A stretch of DNA of 25,156 nt, taken from Gammaproteobacteria bacterium RIFCSPHIGHO2_12_FULL_38_11 (lineage in GTDB: Bacteria > Pseudomonadota > Gammaproteobacteria > Coxiellales > Coxiellaceae). Shown here piece after piece: positions 8,003 through 15,507 of the stretch (positions are counted from its first letter, which is position 1; the number at the start of each line of letters is the position of its first letter). The stretch covers positions 1-25,156 of the forward strand of contig MGXX01000027.1 in assembly GCA_001801515.1 (NCBI GenBank). The letters are read 5' to 3'. A program made the translations under genes and the position numbers. The notes beneath the pieces were generated by a model. That model was given only the letters and a program-made list of their open reading frames with translations. It did not search any database and had not been told where the DNA came from.

Positions 8003-9406
8003 TTATTTTATACGCAATTCAACTTGCTCAACATTTGCTTGAGTCGGTAAAACAGGGGCATGTTGCGCTGCTATTTGTCTTTCTTTGCCATACTTAAAAC
8101 GCGCTAGAAAGTAAGGAAGTTTATTCAAATCTTTATCTTCAAAACTATTAGCAACAAAATAAGAAGATTTAGAACTGAGAAAAGCAGCGATAGCTAAAAA
8201 AACAATAAACATACCCGCTGCTATCTCTAATAAAAGTCTCAAATGAGTAGATTCCACTACTGAAACCGAAATAGGATTTGAATTTTGCAACGTAAAATTA
8301 AGCATATTCAACACCGCATCTCCAGAGTCAAAAATAATAGGATTAAGCTTTGCAGAAACAGGCGCCGAAGCGTTCGAATAAAGTGTTTTATTAATAACAG
8401 ATGCTGGATTGGTGCAGGCATCTATTATTTTTTCACCTAGCGCTGAATAAGCCTCATTCCATGCATTCCAAAAACTATCATCGCAAAAATCACTTGAACA
8501 GTTACGAAAAAATGACCGTGTAAAAGCTTGAATTGCCCAAAGTGCAGCAGCATAGCCTAAGAAAAGCGACCCGCAATTCCAATTAACGGCATCCCAGCCC
8601 CAATCTTCTCTTTCATTTACAGTCAACCCTAAAAGTTTTTCACAAGATGCCAAACAAACGCCATTAACAGCAGCGAAATTGAAACTAATTGGATCAAGAA
8701 CAGCCGTGCCATTAAAACCCATAGCGATAGTTTGATTCACCACAGTCTTGTTTGAAGAAAGAAAGTACAGTGTCACTAACAATCCTGCTAGCGCTACCAA
8801 TGAGAAAATCATACGTCTATTTAGAAAAAATTGACTAACACGGGCATTTATTAATTTTTGAAAAATTTCATTATTTTTATGTGTCCTCAATGAATCTAGC
8901 ACTTGACCATTTAATGCGGGTGGCGTTAATAAACGCATAATATCAGCATCACAGGCAACAACTGGATTTTGGACTACACGAATAAACAATTTATCTTGTC
9001 CAGGAAAAATTCGCGGCACTTCATTAAAAAGCGCGGCATCTCTATAAGCGCTTTGTAATGATTTCATCAATCCAAGAAGTTGTTTCTCTTTTAAATAATC
9101 ATAGCACTGAAATGCAACACAGCCAGCTAATATATCATTCGATTCTAAAAAAGAAAATATTACGATAAAAGTACCCCAATCAAATTTTCTATTTTCGTAA
9201 CTTACCAATGACACTGACTCACGAGGCGCAGGTGTCAATTCCGTCCCTTCTTCCTGAATATTCAGTTTATAGGTTTCTCTGGGTGTTGGCTGTTCATTCA
9301 CAACCACTTGCACAGGGTTCGGCAGAAGTCGCGTGCTCTCATTATGAAGTGGCAAGTGAACAACTTCATTGCTCTCTTTTCCAAAAAAACTACGTAAATA
9401 TCGCAT
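8003..9406 (-). CDS. Unrecognised multi-pass membrane protein, effector candidate
   Basis: The first ATG with a purine-rich site (GAGAACGAAA-ATG) gives 467 residues; a GTG 60 bp further upstream (9466) would give 487. I recognise no family. In the longer numbering, the first ~95 residues are hydrophilic, then come hydrophobic segments near 97-118, 219-238, 300-318 and 408-430. Between them lie Cys-containing loops (C271, C275, C298, C323, C328, C351). The C-terminal ~55 residues are basic and polar. It is a single-gene unit on the minus strand, divergent from the next unknown gene. A degenerate PmrA-type direct repeat lies about 80-100 bp upstream. The size, the membrane segments without transporter signatures and the context suggest a secreted membrane-targeted protein, but this is inference. 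Confidence 0.6.
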   Translation of the reverse strand: MRYLRSFFGKESNEVVHLPLHNESTRLLPNPVQVVVNEQPTPRETYKLNIQEEGTELTPAPRESVSLVSYENRKFDWGTFIVIFSFLESNDILAGCVAFQCYDYLKEKQLLGLMKSLQSAYRDAALFNEVPRIFPGQDKLFIRVVQNPVVACDADIMRLLTPPALNGQVLDSLRTHKNNEIFQKLINARVSQFFLNRRMIFSLVALAGLLVTLYFLSSNKTVVNQTIAMGFNGTAVLDPISFNFAAVNGVCLASCEKLLGLTVNEREDWGWDAVNWNCGSLFLGYAAALWAIQAFTRSFFRNCSSDFCDDSFWNAWNEAYSALGEKIIDACTNPASVINKTLYSNASAPVSAKLNPIIFDSGDAVLNMLNFTLQNSNPISVSVVESTHLRLLLEIAAGMFIVFLAIAAFLSSKSSYFVANSFEDKDLNKLPYFLARFKYGKERQIAAQHAPVLPTQANVEQVELRIK

Positions 9407-9488
9407 TTTCGTTCTCAGCAAGTAATGATTTTGAGTGAAACAATATAGATTTTTAGCTGAAAACACAATAAATTTGACTATGTTTTGA

Positions 9489-9508
9489 TCAATTAATGGT
9501 TTGTTAAG
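9489..9508 (-). promoter_or_regulatory. Degenerate PmrA-type direct repeat (weak)
   Basis: The minus strand reads CTTAACAAA CC ATTAATTGA, two TTAA-centred half-sites with the 11-bp start-to-start spacing of the PmrA element (CTTAATATT-N2-CTTAATATT). Only the TTAA cores agree well. CATAGT follows 6 bp later as a possible -10 for the membrane-protein gene. Because TTAA is palindromic, either divergent gene could be served. Confidence 0.25.
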
Positions 9509-9684
9509 GAATATGTACGAAATAACTCCTGCAAGTGGCGCTCCAGAGGGGTGTTAGATTAATCTTTTTTATCTCTATTTAACCTAATAGCCAAAACCTA
9601 TCAATTGAATGAAAACAATCAATTTAATTTATCAACTGCATTTCGCTACGATTGTTTTATGTTTTTAAAAACGAGAGTAGAAAA

Positions 9685-10632
9685 ATGAGAACATCAATTA
9701 CACACAAAGAATTGCTAGGTACTGTACATCACGATTTAAAAGCGCGTTATCGTGAATTTTTTGAATCGAAGTTGGCAACCTCGCTTCTACAACAACTCAA
9801 TTATTTTTTATCGGTAGAAAAAATAACGGCGTCTATTATTAACTTAATAAATAAAAATAAAACAAGCCTGTTAGAAACAATGACGCACAATAGTAAAATA
9901 ATTGATGAACTCAGAGAACCTTATTTTGGTAGCCTTTATAAGGCAAATGAACTGCCTTCACCTGAACAAGTATTAAAAGACATGTTATTAATTTTAAATA
10001 ATAAAAAAAGTGATCCTAACATTGTTATGCAGATACACTGCATTTTTAGCTATCGGATTTACAATACGCTTGGCATTAAAATTGAATTGTCAAAAAGTGA
10101 GTCGCTTAAAAATACTTTACTGCCCGATTCGCTTTTCAATTCAACTAATCGAAAGAGGGTTGAAAAAGAAGCAAAACCAACAAATCAATTGGGCTTTGCG
10201 CAAAATCCCGTTTTTTCAAAAATGATTGGTCAATCAGAAAAAATCCACTTTCGTGCGATTGATCGATTCCAACCACAAAATAGCAGCAATTTTTTTAAAG
10301 CAGCGGCTGAAAAAAATTCTCCCGTTATTTGTGGCGCCTCAGGACACACCAGCTCGCTTTTATTAGGCGCATCACTTTACGGTAATTTATCTTCAACAGA
10401 AGAATTAATGGAATATTCACTTGCGTGTTTTGCCTTTTTAGCGGCCGGTGGTAATCATAGTTTTCATGAAGTGATGGTGGTTGCCAATACGATTGGTGTG
10501 CATTATGAAGCTGGGAAATATTCAAACAGCATTCCATTGTCTGTGAAAACGACAGAAGTGTATCAGAATTTTTGTGCGCAGTTTCCGGAGTTTCTTGATG
10601 ATGGTGCGCAACAAACATTGAAAATTGCTTAG
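9685..10632 (+). CDS. Unrecognised soluble protein with CGASGHTSS/GGNHSFHEV domain, effector candidate
   Basis: The ATG at 9685 is preferred because GAGAG lies 8-9 bases upstream; a TTG at 9652 would add 11 residues. It encodes 315 residues with no signal peptide or membrane helix. The N-terminal half is helical and charged. The C-terminal third contains CGASGHTSS (216-224), a hydrophobic LMEYSLACFAFLAAGG helix and GGNHSFHEV (255-263). The conserved-looking Cys, His, Asn and Ser residues could form a catalytic or binding site. I recall related patterns in hypothetical or effector proteins of Legionella-type bacteria but cannot name a family. It is divergent from the membrane-protein gene and convergent with lolD, sharing a hairpin at its stop codon. 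Confidence 0.65.
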   Translation: MRTSITHKELLGTVHHDLKARYREFFESKLATSLLQQLNYFLSVEKITASIINLINKNKTSLLETMTHNSKIIDELREPYFGSLYKANELPSPEQVLKDMLLILNNKKSDPNIVMQIHCIFSYRIYNTLGIKIELSKSESLKNTLLPDSLFNSTNRKRVEKEAKPTNQLGFAQNPVFSKMIGQSEKIHFRAIDRFQPQNSSNFFKAAAEKNSPVICGASGHTSSLLLGASLYGNLSSTEELMEYSLACFAFLAAGGNHSFHEVMVVANTIGVHYEAGKYSNSIPLSVKTTEVYQNFCAQFPEFLDDGAQQTLKIA

Positions 10633-10665
10633 GGACATGTACGACTTATTTCGTACCTGTTCCCT
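10631..10665. terminator. Shared hairpin between convergent genes
   Basis: AGGGACATGTACG pairs with CGTACCTGTTCCCT across a 7-8 base loop (one bulge, one mismatch). The stem contains parts of both stop codons: the plus gene stops at 10630-10632 and lolD at 10664-10666. No clear T-run follows on either strand, so intrinsic termination is uncertain; it may instead protect 3' ends. Confidence 0.5.
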
Positions 10666-11338
10666 AGGTTAATACCCCATTCCCCAAAACCAGTACACGA
10701 TCACAACGCTTAGCAAGCGCTTCATTGTGCGTCACAATCACAAAACTTGTTTGATGTTCACGATTTAATTTGAGCATTAAATTAAATACAATGTCTGCCG
10801 TATTATGATCTAAATTACCCGTTGGTTCATCCGCTAAAACACAAGATGGATTATTCACCAATGCGCGCGCAATCGCGATACGTTGACGTTCACCACCGGA
10901 TAATTCGCCGATGCGATGATGCATTCTATTTTTCAAGCCCACTTGTGTAAGAATTTTTTCGGCTTTTTCATCAATTATTTTTTGGGGTAAATCAGCAATC
11001 ATCAGCGGCATGCAAACATTTTCTAATGCTGAAAATTCGGGCAGCAAATGATGAAATTGGTAAATAAATCCTAAATTGTGATTGCGTAATTCGCAGCGCT
11101 CACGTTCCTTTAATTCCACAATTTTTTTGCCATTGATTAAAACAAAGCCATTCGTAGGTTTATCAAGCCCACCCATTAATTGTAACAATGTGGATTTTCC
11201 CGCACCGGACGCACCGATAATGGCAACCGTTTCGGAAGGCATAATGGATAAATTAATATTATCAAAAACGTTAACGCATAATTCACCGTCATGATACGTT
11301 TTACCGAGCGCGTGACATTGAATGACAGGATTACTCAT
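10664..11338 (-). CDS. lolD: Lipoprotein-releasing ABC transporter ATPase LolD
   Basis: 224 residues from the ATG at 11338 (MSNPVIQCHALGKTYHDGE); the frame stays open upstream, but the in-frame Met at 11413 lies well inside lolC, and the chosen start gives the family's usual length. Walker A GASGAGKST (42-50), Q-loop Q94, ABC signature LSGGERQ (146-152), Walker B CVLADEP with catalytic E171, and switch His204 are all intact. It powers release of mature lipoproteins from the inner membrane to LolA together with LolC/E-type permeases. It overlaps the 3' end of lolC by 8 bp, so translation is coupled. Confidence 0.95.
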   Translation of the reverse strand: MSNPVIQCHALGKTYHDGELCVNVFDNINLSIMPSETVAIIGASGAGKSTLLQLMGGLDKPTNGFVLINGKKIVELKERERCELRNHNLGFIYQFHHLLPEFSALENVCMPLMIADLPQKIIDEKAEKILTQVGLKNRMHHRIGELSGGERQRIAIARALVNNPSCVLADEPTGNLDHNTADIVFNLMLKLNREHQTSFVIVTHNEALAKRCDRVLVLGNGVLT

Positions 11339-12578
11339 ATCGCAATGCCTCCGCGGGCTCTGTTCGAAACGCAATAATCGCTGGATAAATCGTTGCCAAT
11401 AAACTAAATCCAAATGACGCTAAGCATACCGCAATCACATCACTCACTTTGATTTGCGATGGCACAAAATTAATAAAATAAACATCTGAACGCACAAACT
11501 GCACATGAAATAAATGTTGAATTTCATTGGCAATTGCAGTGACGTTCGATGCTAACAATAGACCTAAAATTAATCCCAAGGCCGTTCCCATCAATCCAAT
11601 CACCGCCCCCTGAATAATAAAAGCCATCATAATGGTTTTAGGTCTTGCGCCCAAAGTGCGTAAAATAGCAATATCAGCACGCTTATCATTCACCGCCATC
11701 ACCAAGGTTGACACCAAATTAAAGGCAGCAACAGCCACAATTAATAATAAAATTACAAATAGCATGGTTTTTTCCATCGCGAGTGCTTGAAAAAAAGCGC
11801 CAAATTGAATCGTCCAATTACTGATTTCAAACCCAGGTGGTAGTAATGCTTGTAATTGATGCGTCACATGCGGCGCTTGAAATAAATTAGTTAACCGAAG
11901 ATGAACACCACTTTGACGTTGACCCTGTAAATAAAGTGTTTCTGCATCCTGGATATTAATATACAGTAAACCCGTATCATACAAACCACCCGTAGTATGA
12001 TAAATCCCGGTGATTGTAAATGTTTTATAGCGCGGAAAAACACCCACCAACGTTATTGTTGACTGAGGCGTTAACACGGTTATTTGATCGCCGATTTGTA
12101 AATTCATCGATTCTGCTAATGATTTTCCAATCAGGGCATTATATTTTCCAGGCTGCAATGAATTTAAATTACCTGCAATAATATGTTTTTCCAAATGGGA
12201 GACTGGCATTTCCAATGCCGGATTAATCCCCATCAAAGTGACGCCCGAAAATTTCGTGCCTTGCATGATCATCCCATTGCCGGTGACATAAGGGGCTGCT
12301 TGCGAAACCTCAGGTAATGTTTTAACGAGTTGAATTAATTTAGGCCATTGTGTTGCAATATTGTCGTTTGTGATCACCGTCACTGCCGGTGTAATGGCAA
12401 AAAATTTATCGCGAATTTGTTGATTAAATCCATTCATTACTGACAAAACAGTGATTAATACCATGACGCCCAATGCAATGCCGAGCAGGGAGGCTAATGA
12501 AATAAAAGAAATAAAATGATTACGCCGTTTTGCACGGGTATAACGCAAGCCGATGATCAGTGAGAGTGGTTTTTTCAT
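11331..12578 (-). CDS. lolC: LolC/LolE-family lipoprotein-releasing permease
   Basis: 415 residues, standard for the family. The topology is one helix near 25-45 (LLGIALGVMVLITVLSVMNGF), a large periplasmic domain to about 270, then three helices (about 273-297, 315-343, 380-400) of the MacB-like FtsX domain. The N-terminal RYTRAKRRNHFISFISLASL is characteristic. It works with LolD to extract outer-membrane lipoproteins. Only one permease gene is seen and no lolE follows lolD. It may therefore be a LolF-type subunit acting as a homodimer, or lolE may be elsewhere. Its ATG overlaps the TGA of the upstream nuclease gene (ATGA). Confidence 0.92.
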   Translation of the reverse strand: MKKPLSLIIGLRYTRAKRRNHFISFISLASLLGIALGVMVLITVLSVMNGFNQQIRDKFFAITPAVTVITNDNIATQWPKLIQLVKTLPEVSQAAPYVTGNGMIMQGTKFSGVTLMGINPALEMPVSHLEKHIIAGNLNSLQPGKYNALIGKSLAESMNLQIGDQITVLTPQSTITLVGVFPRYKTFTITGIYHTTGGLYDTGLLYINIQDAETLYLQGQRQSGVHLRLTNLFQAPHVTHQLQALLPPGFEISNWTIQFGAFFQALAMEKTMLFVILLLIVAVAAFNLVSTLVMAVNDKRADIAILRTLGARPKTIMMAFIIQGAVIGLMGTALGLILGLLLASNVTAIANEIQHLFHVQFVRSDVYFINFVPSQIKVSDVIAVCLASFGFSLLATIYPAIIAFRTEPAEALRYE

Positions 12579-13450
12579 GATTTTAATTTATCTATTTCAT
12601 TTAATGGTAAATTCGTACAAGCGGCAATAATTGAAATATCCACCCCTTCTGTTAGTAATTTTTTTGCAATGTCATGCATAGTTTGTTCATGACCTTCAGC
12701 CAAACCTTTAACCAAACCTTTTTGAAAATAACCAGAAATCAAGGTTTTTTCTGTTCTGACTTGCTTCCAATATGATTCATACGCTTCCAATTCAGCATCG
12801 GAATAAGCCGCTTCTTCTGCTAATTCAAGCGCTTCTTTAATTTCAGGAACCGCCAACAGCTCAGGTGCTGCTCTTCTTGTATCCGAATCAATTTCTCGCA
12901 TAAAGCGCAGCCATAAAATCCGTAATTTTTTATCAATACGCGATTCAACAGGAAATTTTAATATCTCAATAAAAACCAGTTGTAATTGATCAATAATTTC
13001 TTTTTCGGGCTTCATGACATTAACAAGCTGATAATGGTGGTACCAATGATCGGGATCAGGATCGAAGTTGGTGCCAATAAGTCCTAAACCATAGACAGGC
13101 TTTAAATAGGCGTAATCTTCCTTCTTTTTTAATTGCTTAACATAAGCATGGCCTGACTCAAACAATAAGCGTTGTCTAAAACTTTCAACCCAATCAATTT
13201 GCATCTCTACAATAAAAGTACGGCTGTGGTTGTCCGTACACTTTACGTCCGCAATACTGTATTTTAAACCCGGAATTTTAGGTACATTTTCACTGGGCAA
13301 ATAAGAAAGCGTTACGATTTCTTGATCATCTGGCAAAGGTAATACCGCATTGAGAAAACTAACCAGTAAATGCGGGTGTTGGCAAAATATTTTCTTAAAA
13401 ACAATATCGGCTTTCGGATCAAGATATTTTGACATGACAACGGAATCCAT
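12575..13450 (-). CDS. Rpn-family recombination-promoting nuclease / PD-(D/E)XK transposase-like protein
   Basis: 291 residues; Met6 (MSKYLDPKADIVFKKIF, 13435) is the family's usual beginning and is an equally good start, with GGA 10 bases upstream. The N-terminal nuclease domain shows the PD-(D/E)XK pattern: SIADVK (D68) and FIVEMQ (E82-x-Q84), the ExQ variant usual in this family. The C-terminus has a helical region with EALELAEEAAYSDAELEAYE and the GLVKGLAEGHEQ element. Related Rpn proteins promote RecA-independent recombination and have been linked to phage defence. It is upstream of lolC with a 4-bp ATGA overlap, an odd host operon for a selfish-type gene. It appears intact. Confidence 0.9.
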   Translation of the reverse strand: MDSVVMSKYLDPKADIVFKKIFCQHPHLLVSFLNAVLPLPDDQEIVTLSYLPSENVPKIPGLKYSIADVKCTDNHSRTFIVEMQIDWVESFRQRLLFESGHAYVKQLKKKEDYAYLKPVYGLGLIGTNFDPDPDHWYHHYQLVNVMKPEKEIIDQLQLVFIEILKFPVESRIDKKLRILWLRFMREIDSDTRRAAPELLAVPEIKEALELAEEAAYSDAELEAYESYWKQVRTEKTLISGYFQKGLVKGLAEGHEQTMHDIAKKLLTEGVDISIIAACTNLPLNEIDKLKS

Positions 13451-13468
13451 AATGACTAACTGTTGGCT

Positions 13469-13477
13469 AGAATAGCA
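13469..13477 (-). promoter_or_regulatory. Candidate extended -10 for rpn-lolC-lolD
   Basis: The minus strand reads TGCTATTCT, identical to the nonamer before hflX, ending 19 bp upstream of the 13450 start and 34 bp upstream of the Met6 start. The second spacing is more usual and slightly favours Met6. Confidence 0.4.
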
Positions 13478-13520
13478 TTTTTTTCAAAAGATGGTCATGA
13501 TATCGTGTCGACAATAAAGT

Positions 13521-13535
13521 GCAATACCGTGTTTT
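13521..13535 (+). repeat. Dispersed intergenic repeat GCAATACCGTGTTT, copy 2
   Basis: This copy lies 3' of brnA and shares GCAATACCGTGTTTT with the copy at 7843. With the copy at 14287 it brackets the brnTA pair in direct orientation, 766 bp apart. Confidence 0.6.
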
Positions 13536-13651
13536 GTTAAACCTAGATTCGGCAGTTGAAACCGTCGCGAGGAAGCTTAAAGTAATGAAGATGCGTTGGC
13601 AACACTCGGCAATGTGGTTGATTCACATGGAGCAATCTACATTTTTAAAAA

Positions 13652-13921
13652 TTACGCCTGTTTTCTTTTTTTGGATGTTCTGTATTTTCGCTCATGTGCA
13701 ACATACAGAACAAGCAAATTTCGTATCATTTTTTGGTATTGCGTATGATGCTCTATTGCTAATTCTTTGAAAAAATCAAGGCTGTTTTTGGGTAATGATA
13801 ATGTGATTTTTGCCGTCTCTTCTTTTCTAAGAACCAAATCTTCAGGTCGCGGTAAAAAATCTTCAATTACTGTTAACTTACCTATCGGCTCATCAGTGTA
13901 TAGTCTTTTTCTTTTCTTCAT
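13652..13921 (-). CDS. brnA: BrnA-family antitoxin
   Basis: The 89-residue form starts at MKKRKRLYTDEP, which has GGGAGAAAG 6-14 bases upstream; a longer in-frame start at 13957 would overlap brnT much more and lacks such a site. The C-terminal half, KITLSLPKNSLDFFKELAIE followed by a helix, is a ribbon-helix-helix DNA-binding and dimerisation domain, as in BrnA antitoxins that neutralise BrnT and autorepress the pair. The chain ends in a very basic tail (HERKYRTSKKRKQA). It overlaps the end of brnT by 29 bp. Whether this is still an active antitoxin cannot be read from sequence. Confidence 0.85.
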   Translation of the reverse strand: MKKRKRLYTDEPIGKLTVIEDFLPRPEDLVLRKEETAKITLSLPKNSLDFFKELAIEHHTQYQKMIRNLLVLYVAHERKYRTSKKRKQA

Positions 13922-14186
13922 AAATCTTTCTCCCGCTTCGCCAACGACCTGCGCCAATGATCCTAATAATATGTTTTCGATATGTAAATCGGACGGTCAA
14001 TAGATCATAATCCACTTCGCCAATACAGTAAAAACGCTCTTCGTCTTGACTATGTTTTTCATCTACAGAAATTACACGATAAGGATCAAAAAATGCTTTC
14101 CGCGCATCAAAAAATGATACGCCATGCTTAGCTTGATTTATCGAATCTTTAACCTCATCCCATTCAAACATTTCCGAATTAATCAT
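13893..14186 (-). CDS. brnT: BrnT-family ribonuclease toxin
   Basis: 97 residues from the ATG at 14186 (GAGGCGG immediately upstream; a second candidate is Met6 of this form). FEWDEVKDSINQAKHGVSF, the FFDPYRV segment, EERFYCIGEV, then RIIGAGRWRSGRKIYEE match the BrnT layout: a small RelE-like fold ribonuclease that cuts cellular RNA. The usual C-terminal RIISAR segment reads RIIGAGR here, a change that may alter the active surface. It comes first in the operon, followed by brnA with overlap, the order expected for BrnTA. Confidence 0.87.
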   Translation of the reverse strand: MINSEMFEWDEVKDSINQAKHGVSFFDARKAFFDPYRVISVDEKHSQDEERFYCIGEVDYDLLTVRFTYRKHIIRIIGAGRWRSGRKIYEEKKKTIH

Positions 14187-14207
14187 ACCGCCTCGCCACA
14201 AACAAGT

Positions 14208-14261
14208 ACATACATATTTCCATATTTTTTATATGGCATTTTGTTCGTATAAATTGTATGT
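14208..14261. promoter_or_regulatory. Inverted repeats upstream of brnT, possible BrnA operator
   Basis: ACATACA (14208-14214) is mirrored by TGTATGT (14255-14261). Between them CCATAT-TTTTT-ATATGG (14220-14236) forms a second inverted repeat. Both sit directly upstream of the brnT start, where an autoregulating RHH antitoxin would bind. The arrangement is seen; the function is inferred. Confidence 0.35.
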
Positions 14262-14286
14262 CACTTTAACAGCTATGTAATATCCT

Positions 14287-14300
14287 GCAATACCGTGTTT
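14287..14300 (+). repeat. Dispersed intergenic repeat GCAATACCGTGTTT, copy 3
   Basis: Located upstream of brnT and of the deoxyhypusine-synthase-like gene. Same orientation and core as the copies at 7843 and 13521. Confidence 0.6.
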
Positions 14301-14380
14301 CTAAAGATCGTTGCCATTTATTTTCCACTCGCTCACGCTCGGGACTATGACCCTAAAAAAAACTGGAATCATCCGCGATT

Positions 14381-14394
14381 ACAATATATATTGT
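14381..14394. promoter_or_regulatory. Palindrome ACAATATATATTGT upstream of the polyamine genes
   Basis: A perfect 14-bp palindrome 34 bp upstream of the deoxyhypusine-synthase-like start codon. It could be an operator or simply an AT-rich promoter element. A good ribosome site (GAGG at 14417-14420) follows. Confidence 0.3.
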
Positions 14395-14428
14395 CGCTAT
14401 TTTGTGACTTACCAACGAGGCCATCACC

Positions 14429-15463
14429 ATGAAAAAATCCGAATTGCTAAATAAGCTTGTCGAACACATCGACATCACCTCCTTCGATGCGCGCCCTATT
14501 GTCAACGCCATGGACAAAATGTCCTTTAGTTCACGCGACCTCGCTAGAGCCACTGATATTTTTAATACTATGCTACAAGATAAATCCTGCTCGATTATTT
14601 TAACCATTGCTGGCTCCACTTCTGCAGGCGGATGCATGCAGTTGTATCATGACCTCGTGAAATACAATATGGTTGATGCCATTGTTGCAACGGGTGCCAC
14701 GATTGTTGATATGGATTTCTTTGAGGCACTGGGACACAAACATTATCAAGCTGCTTCACAAACAGTTGATGACAATATTTTACGTGAATTGGCGATCGAC
14801 CGAATTTACGACACATACATTGATGAAGAAGCACTACAAGATTGTGATAAAACATTGTTAAAAATTGCCAACAGTTTGGTACCACGTGCTTATAGTTCAC
14901 GCGAATTTATTCGTGAAATGGGTAAGTTTCTAGCTGAAGGTGGCGCAAAAAAGAAAAATTCACTCGTGCAATTAGCATATGAAAAAAATGTCCCCATTTT
15001 CTGCCCTGCTTTCACTGATTCTTCTGCGGGTTTTGGTTTGGTAATGCATCAGGTACAAAATCCTAACAAACACATGGCAATCGACTCCATTAAAGATTTT
15101 CGTGAATTAACAGAAGTAAAAATCAAAGCGGGCACAACAGGATTATTAATGATTGGTGGGGGTGTTCCGAAAAATTTTGCACAAGACACAGTGGTGTGCG
15201 CTGAAATGATTGGCGTTGGCGCAGAAATGCATAAATATGCAGTTCAAATTACAGTAGCTGACGTTCGTGATGGCGCATGTTCAAGCTCGACATTAAAAGA
15301 AGCTTGCTCATGGGGAAAAGTAGAAACGACCGATGAACAAATGGTGTTTGCAGAAGCAACAACGGTTCTACCTTTGTTGGCGAGTGATGCGTATCATCGT
15401 GGCTATTGGAAAACACGAGAAGCCCGTGAGTTTACCCATATTTTTGAAACGGTAACGGCATAA
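14429..15463 (+). CDS. Deoxyhypusine-synthase-like protein (spermidine/putrescine aminobutyl transferase)
   Basis: 344 residues, full length. SIILTIAGSTSAGG (55-68), VDAIVATGATIVDMD (82-96) and the IGGGVPKNF loop (242-250) match the NAD-binding fold of deoxyhypusine synthase. ACSWGKVETTDE carries the catalytic Lys (K297), equivalent to the lysine that takes the butylamine moiety in the eukaryotic enzyme. In eukaryotes and archaea the acceptor is eIF5A. Bacteria lack eIF5A, and bacterial homologues that have been studied mostly make homospermidine or related polyamines, so that is the likely role. It is followed 44 bp later by an agmatinase-family gene, an arrangement that fits putrescine supply. 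The start is supported by GAGG 8 bases upstream. Confidence 0.9.
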   Translation: MKKSELLNKLVEHIDITSFDARPIVNAMDKMSFSSRDLARATDIFNTMLQDKSCSIILTIAGSTSAGGCMQLYHDLVKYNMVDAIVATGATIVDMDFFEALGHKHYQAASQTVDDNILRELAIDRIYDTYIDEEALQDCDKTLLKIANSLVPRAYSSREFIREMGKFLAEGGAKKKNSLVQLAYEKNVPIFCPAFTDSSAGFGLVMHQVQNPNKHMAIDSIKDFRELTEVKIKAGTTGLLMIGGGVPKNFAQDTVVCAEMIGVGAEMHKYAVQITVADVRDGACSSSTLKEACSWGKVETTDEQMVFAEATTVLPLLASDAYHRGYWKTREAREFTHIFETVTA

Positions 15464-15507
15464 ATCCCCCCCGATATCATTGCCGCGATTATTGTGAGTA
15501 CTTTATT

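Noticed and set aside
9604..9640. TTGAAT ... TTTATC as a promoter for the GGNHSFHEV gene
   Set aside because: The -10 is poor and the region is AT-rich enough for such pairs to arise by chance.
9652..9684. TTG start extending the GGNHSFHEV protein by 11 residues
   Set aside because: The ATG at 9685 has a GAGAG site at good distance; the TTG has none.
11339..11413. 25-codon N-terminal extension of LolD
   Set aside because: It lies inside lolC and makes LolD longer than its family; the ATG at 11338 gives the normal N-terminus.
13519..13770. 83-codon plus-strand frame between rpn and brnA
   Set aside because: It overlaps brnA antisense for about half its length, begins in the dispersed repeat and has no ribosome site or recognisable domain.
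13922..13957. Longer start for BrnA
   Set aside because: It would extend deep into brnT with a GC-rich leader unlike the family; the 13921 ATG has a strong GGGAGAAAG site.
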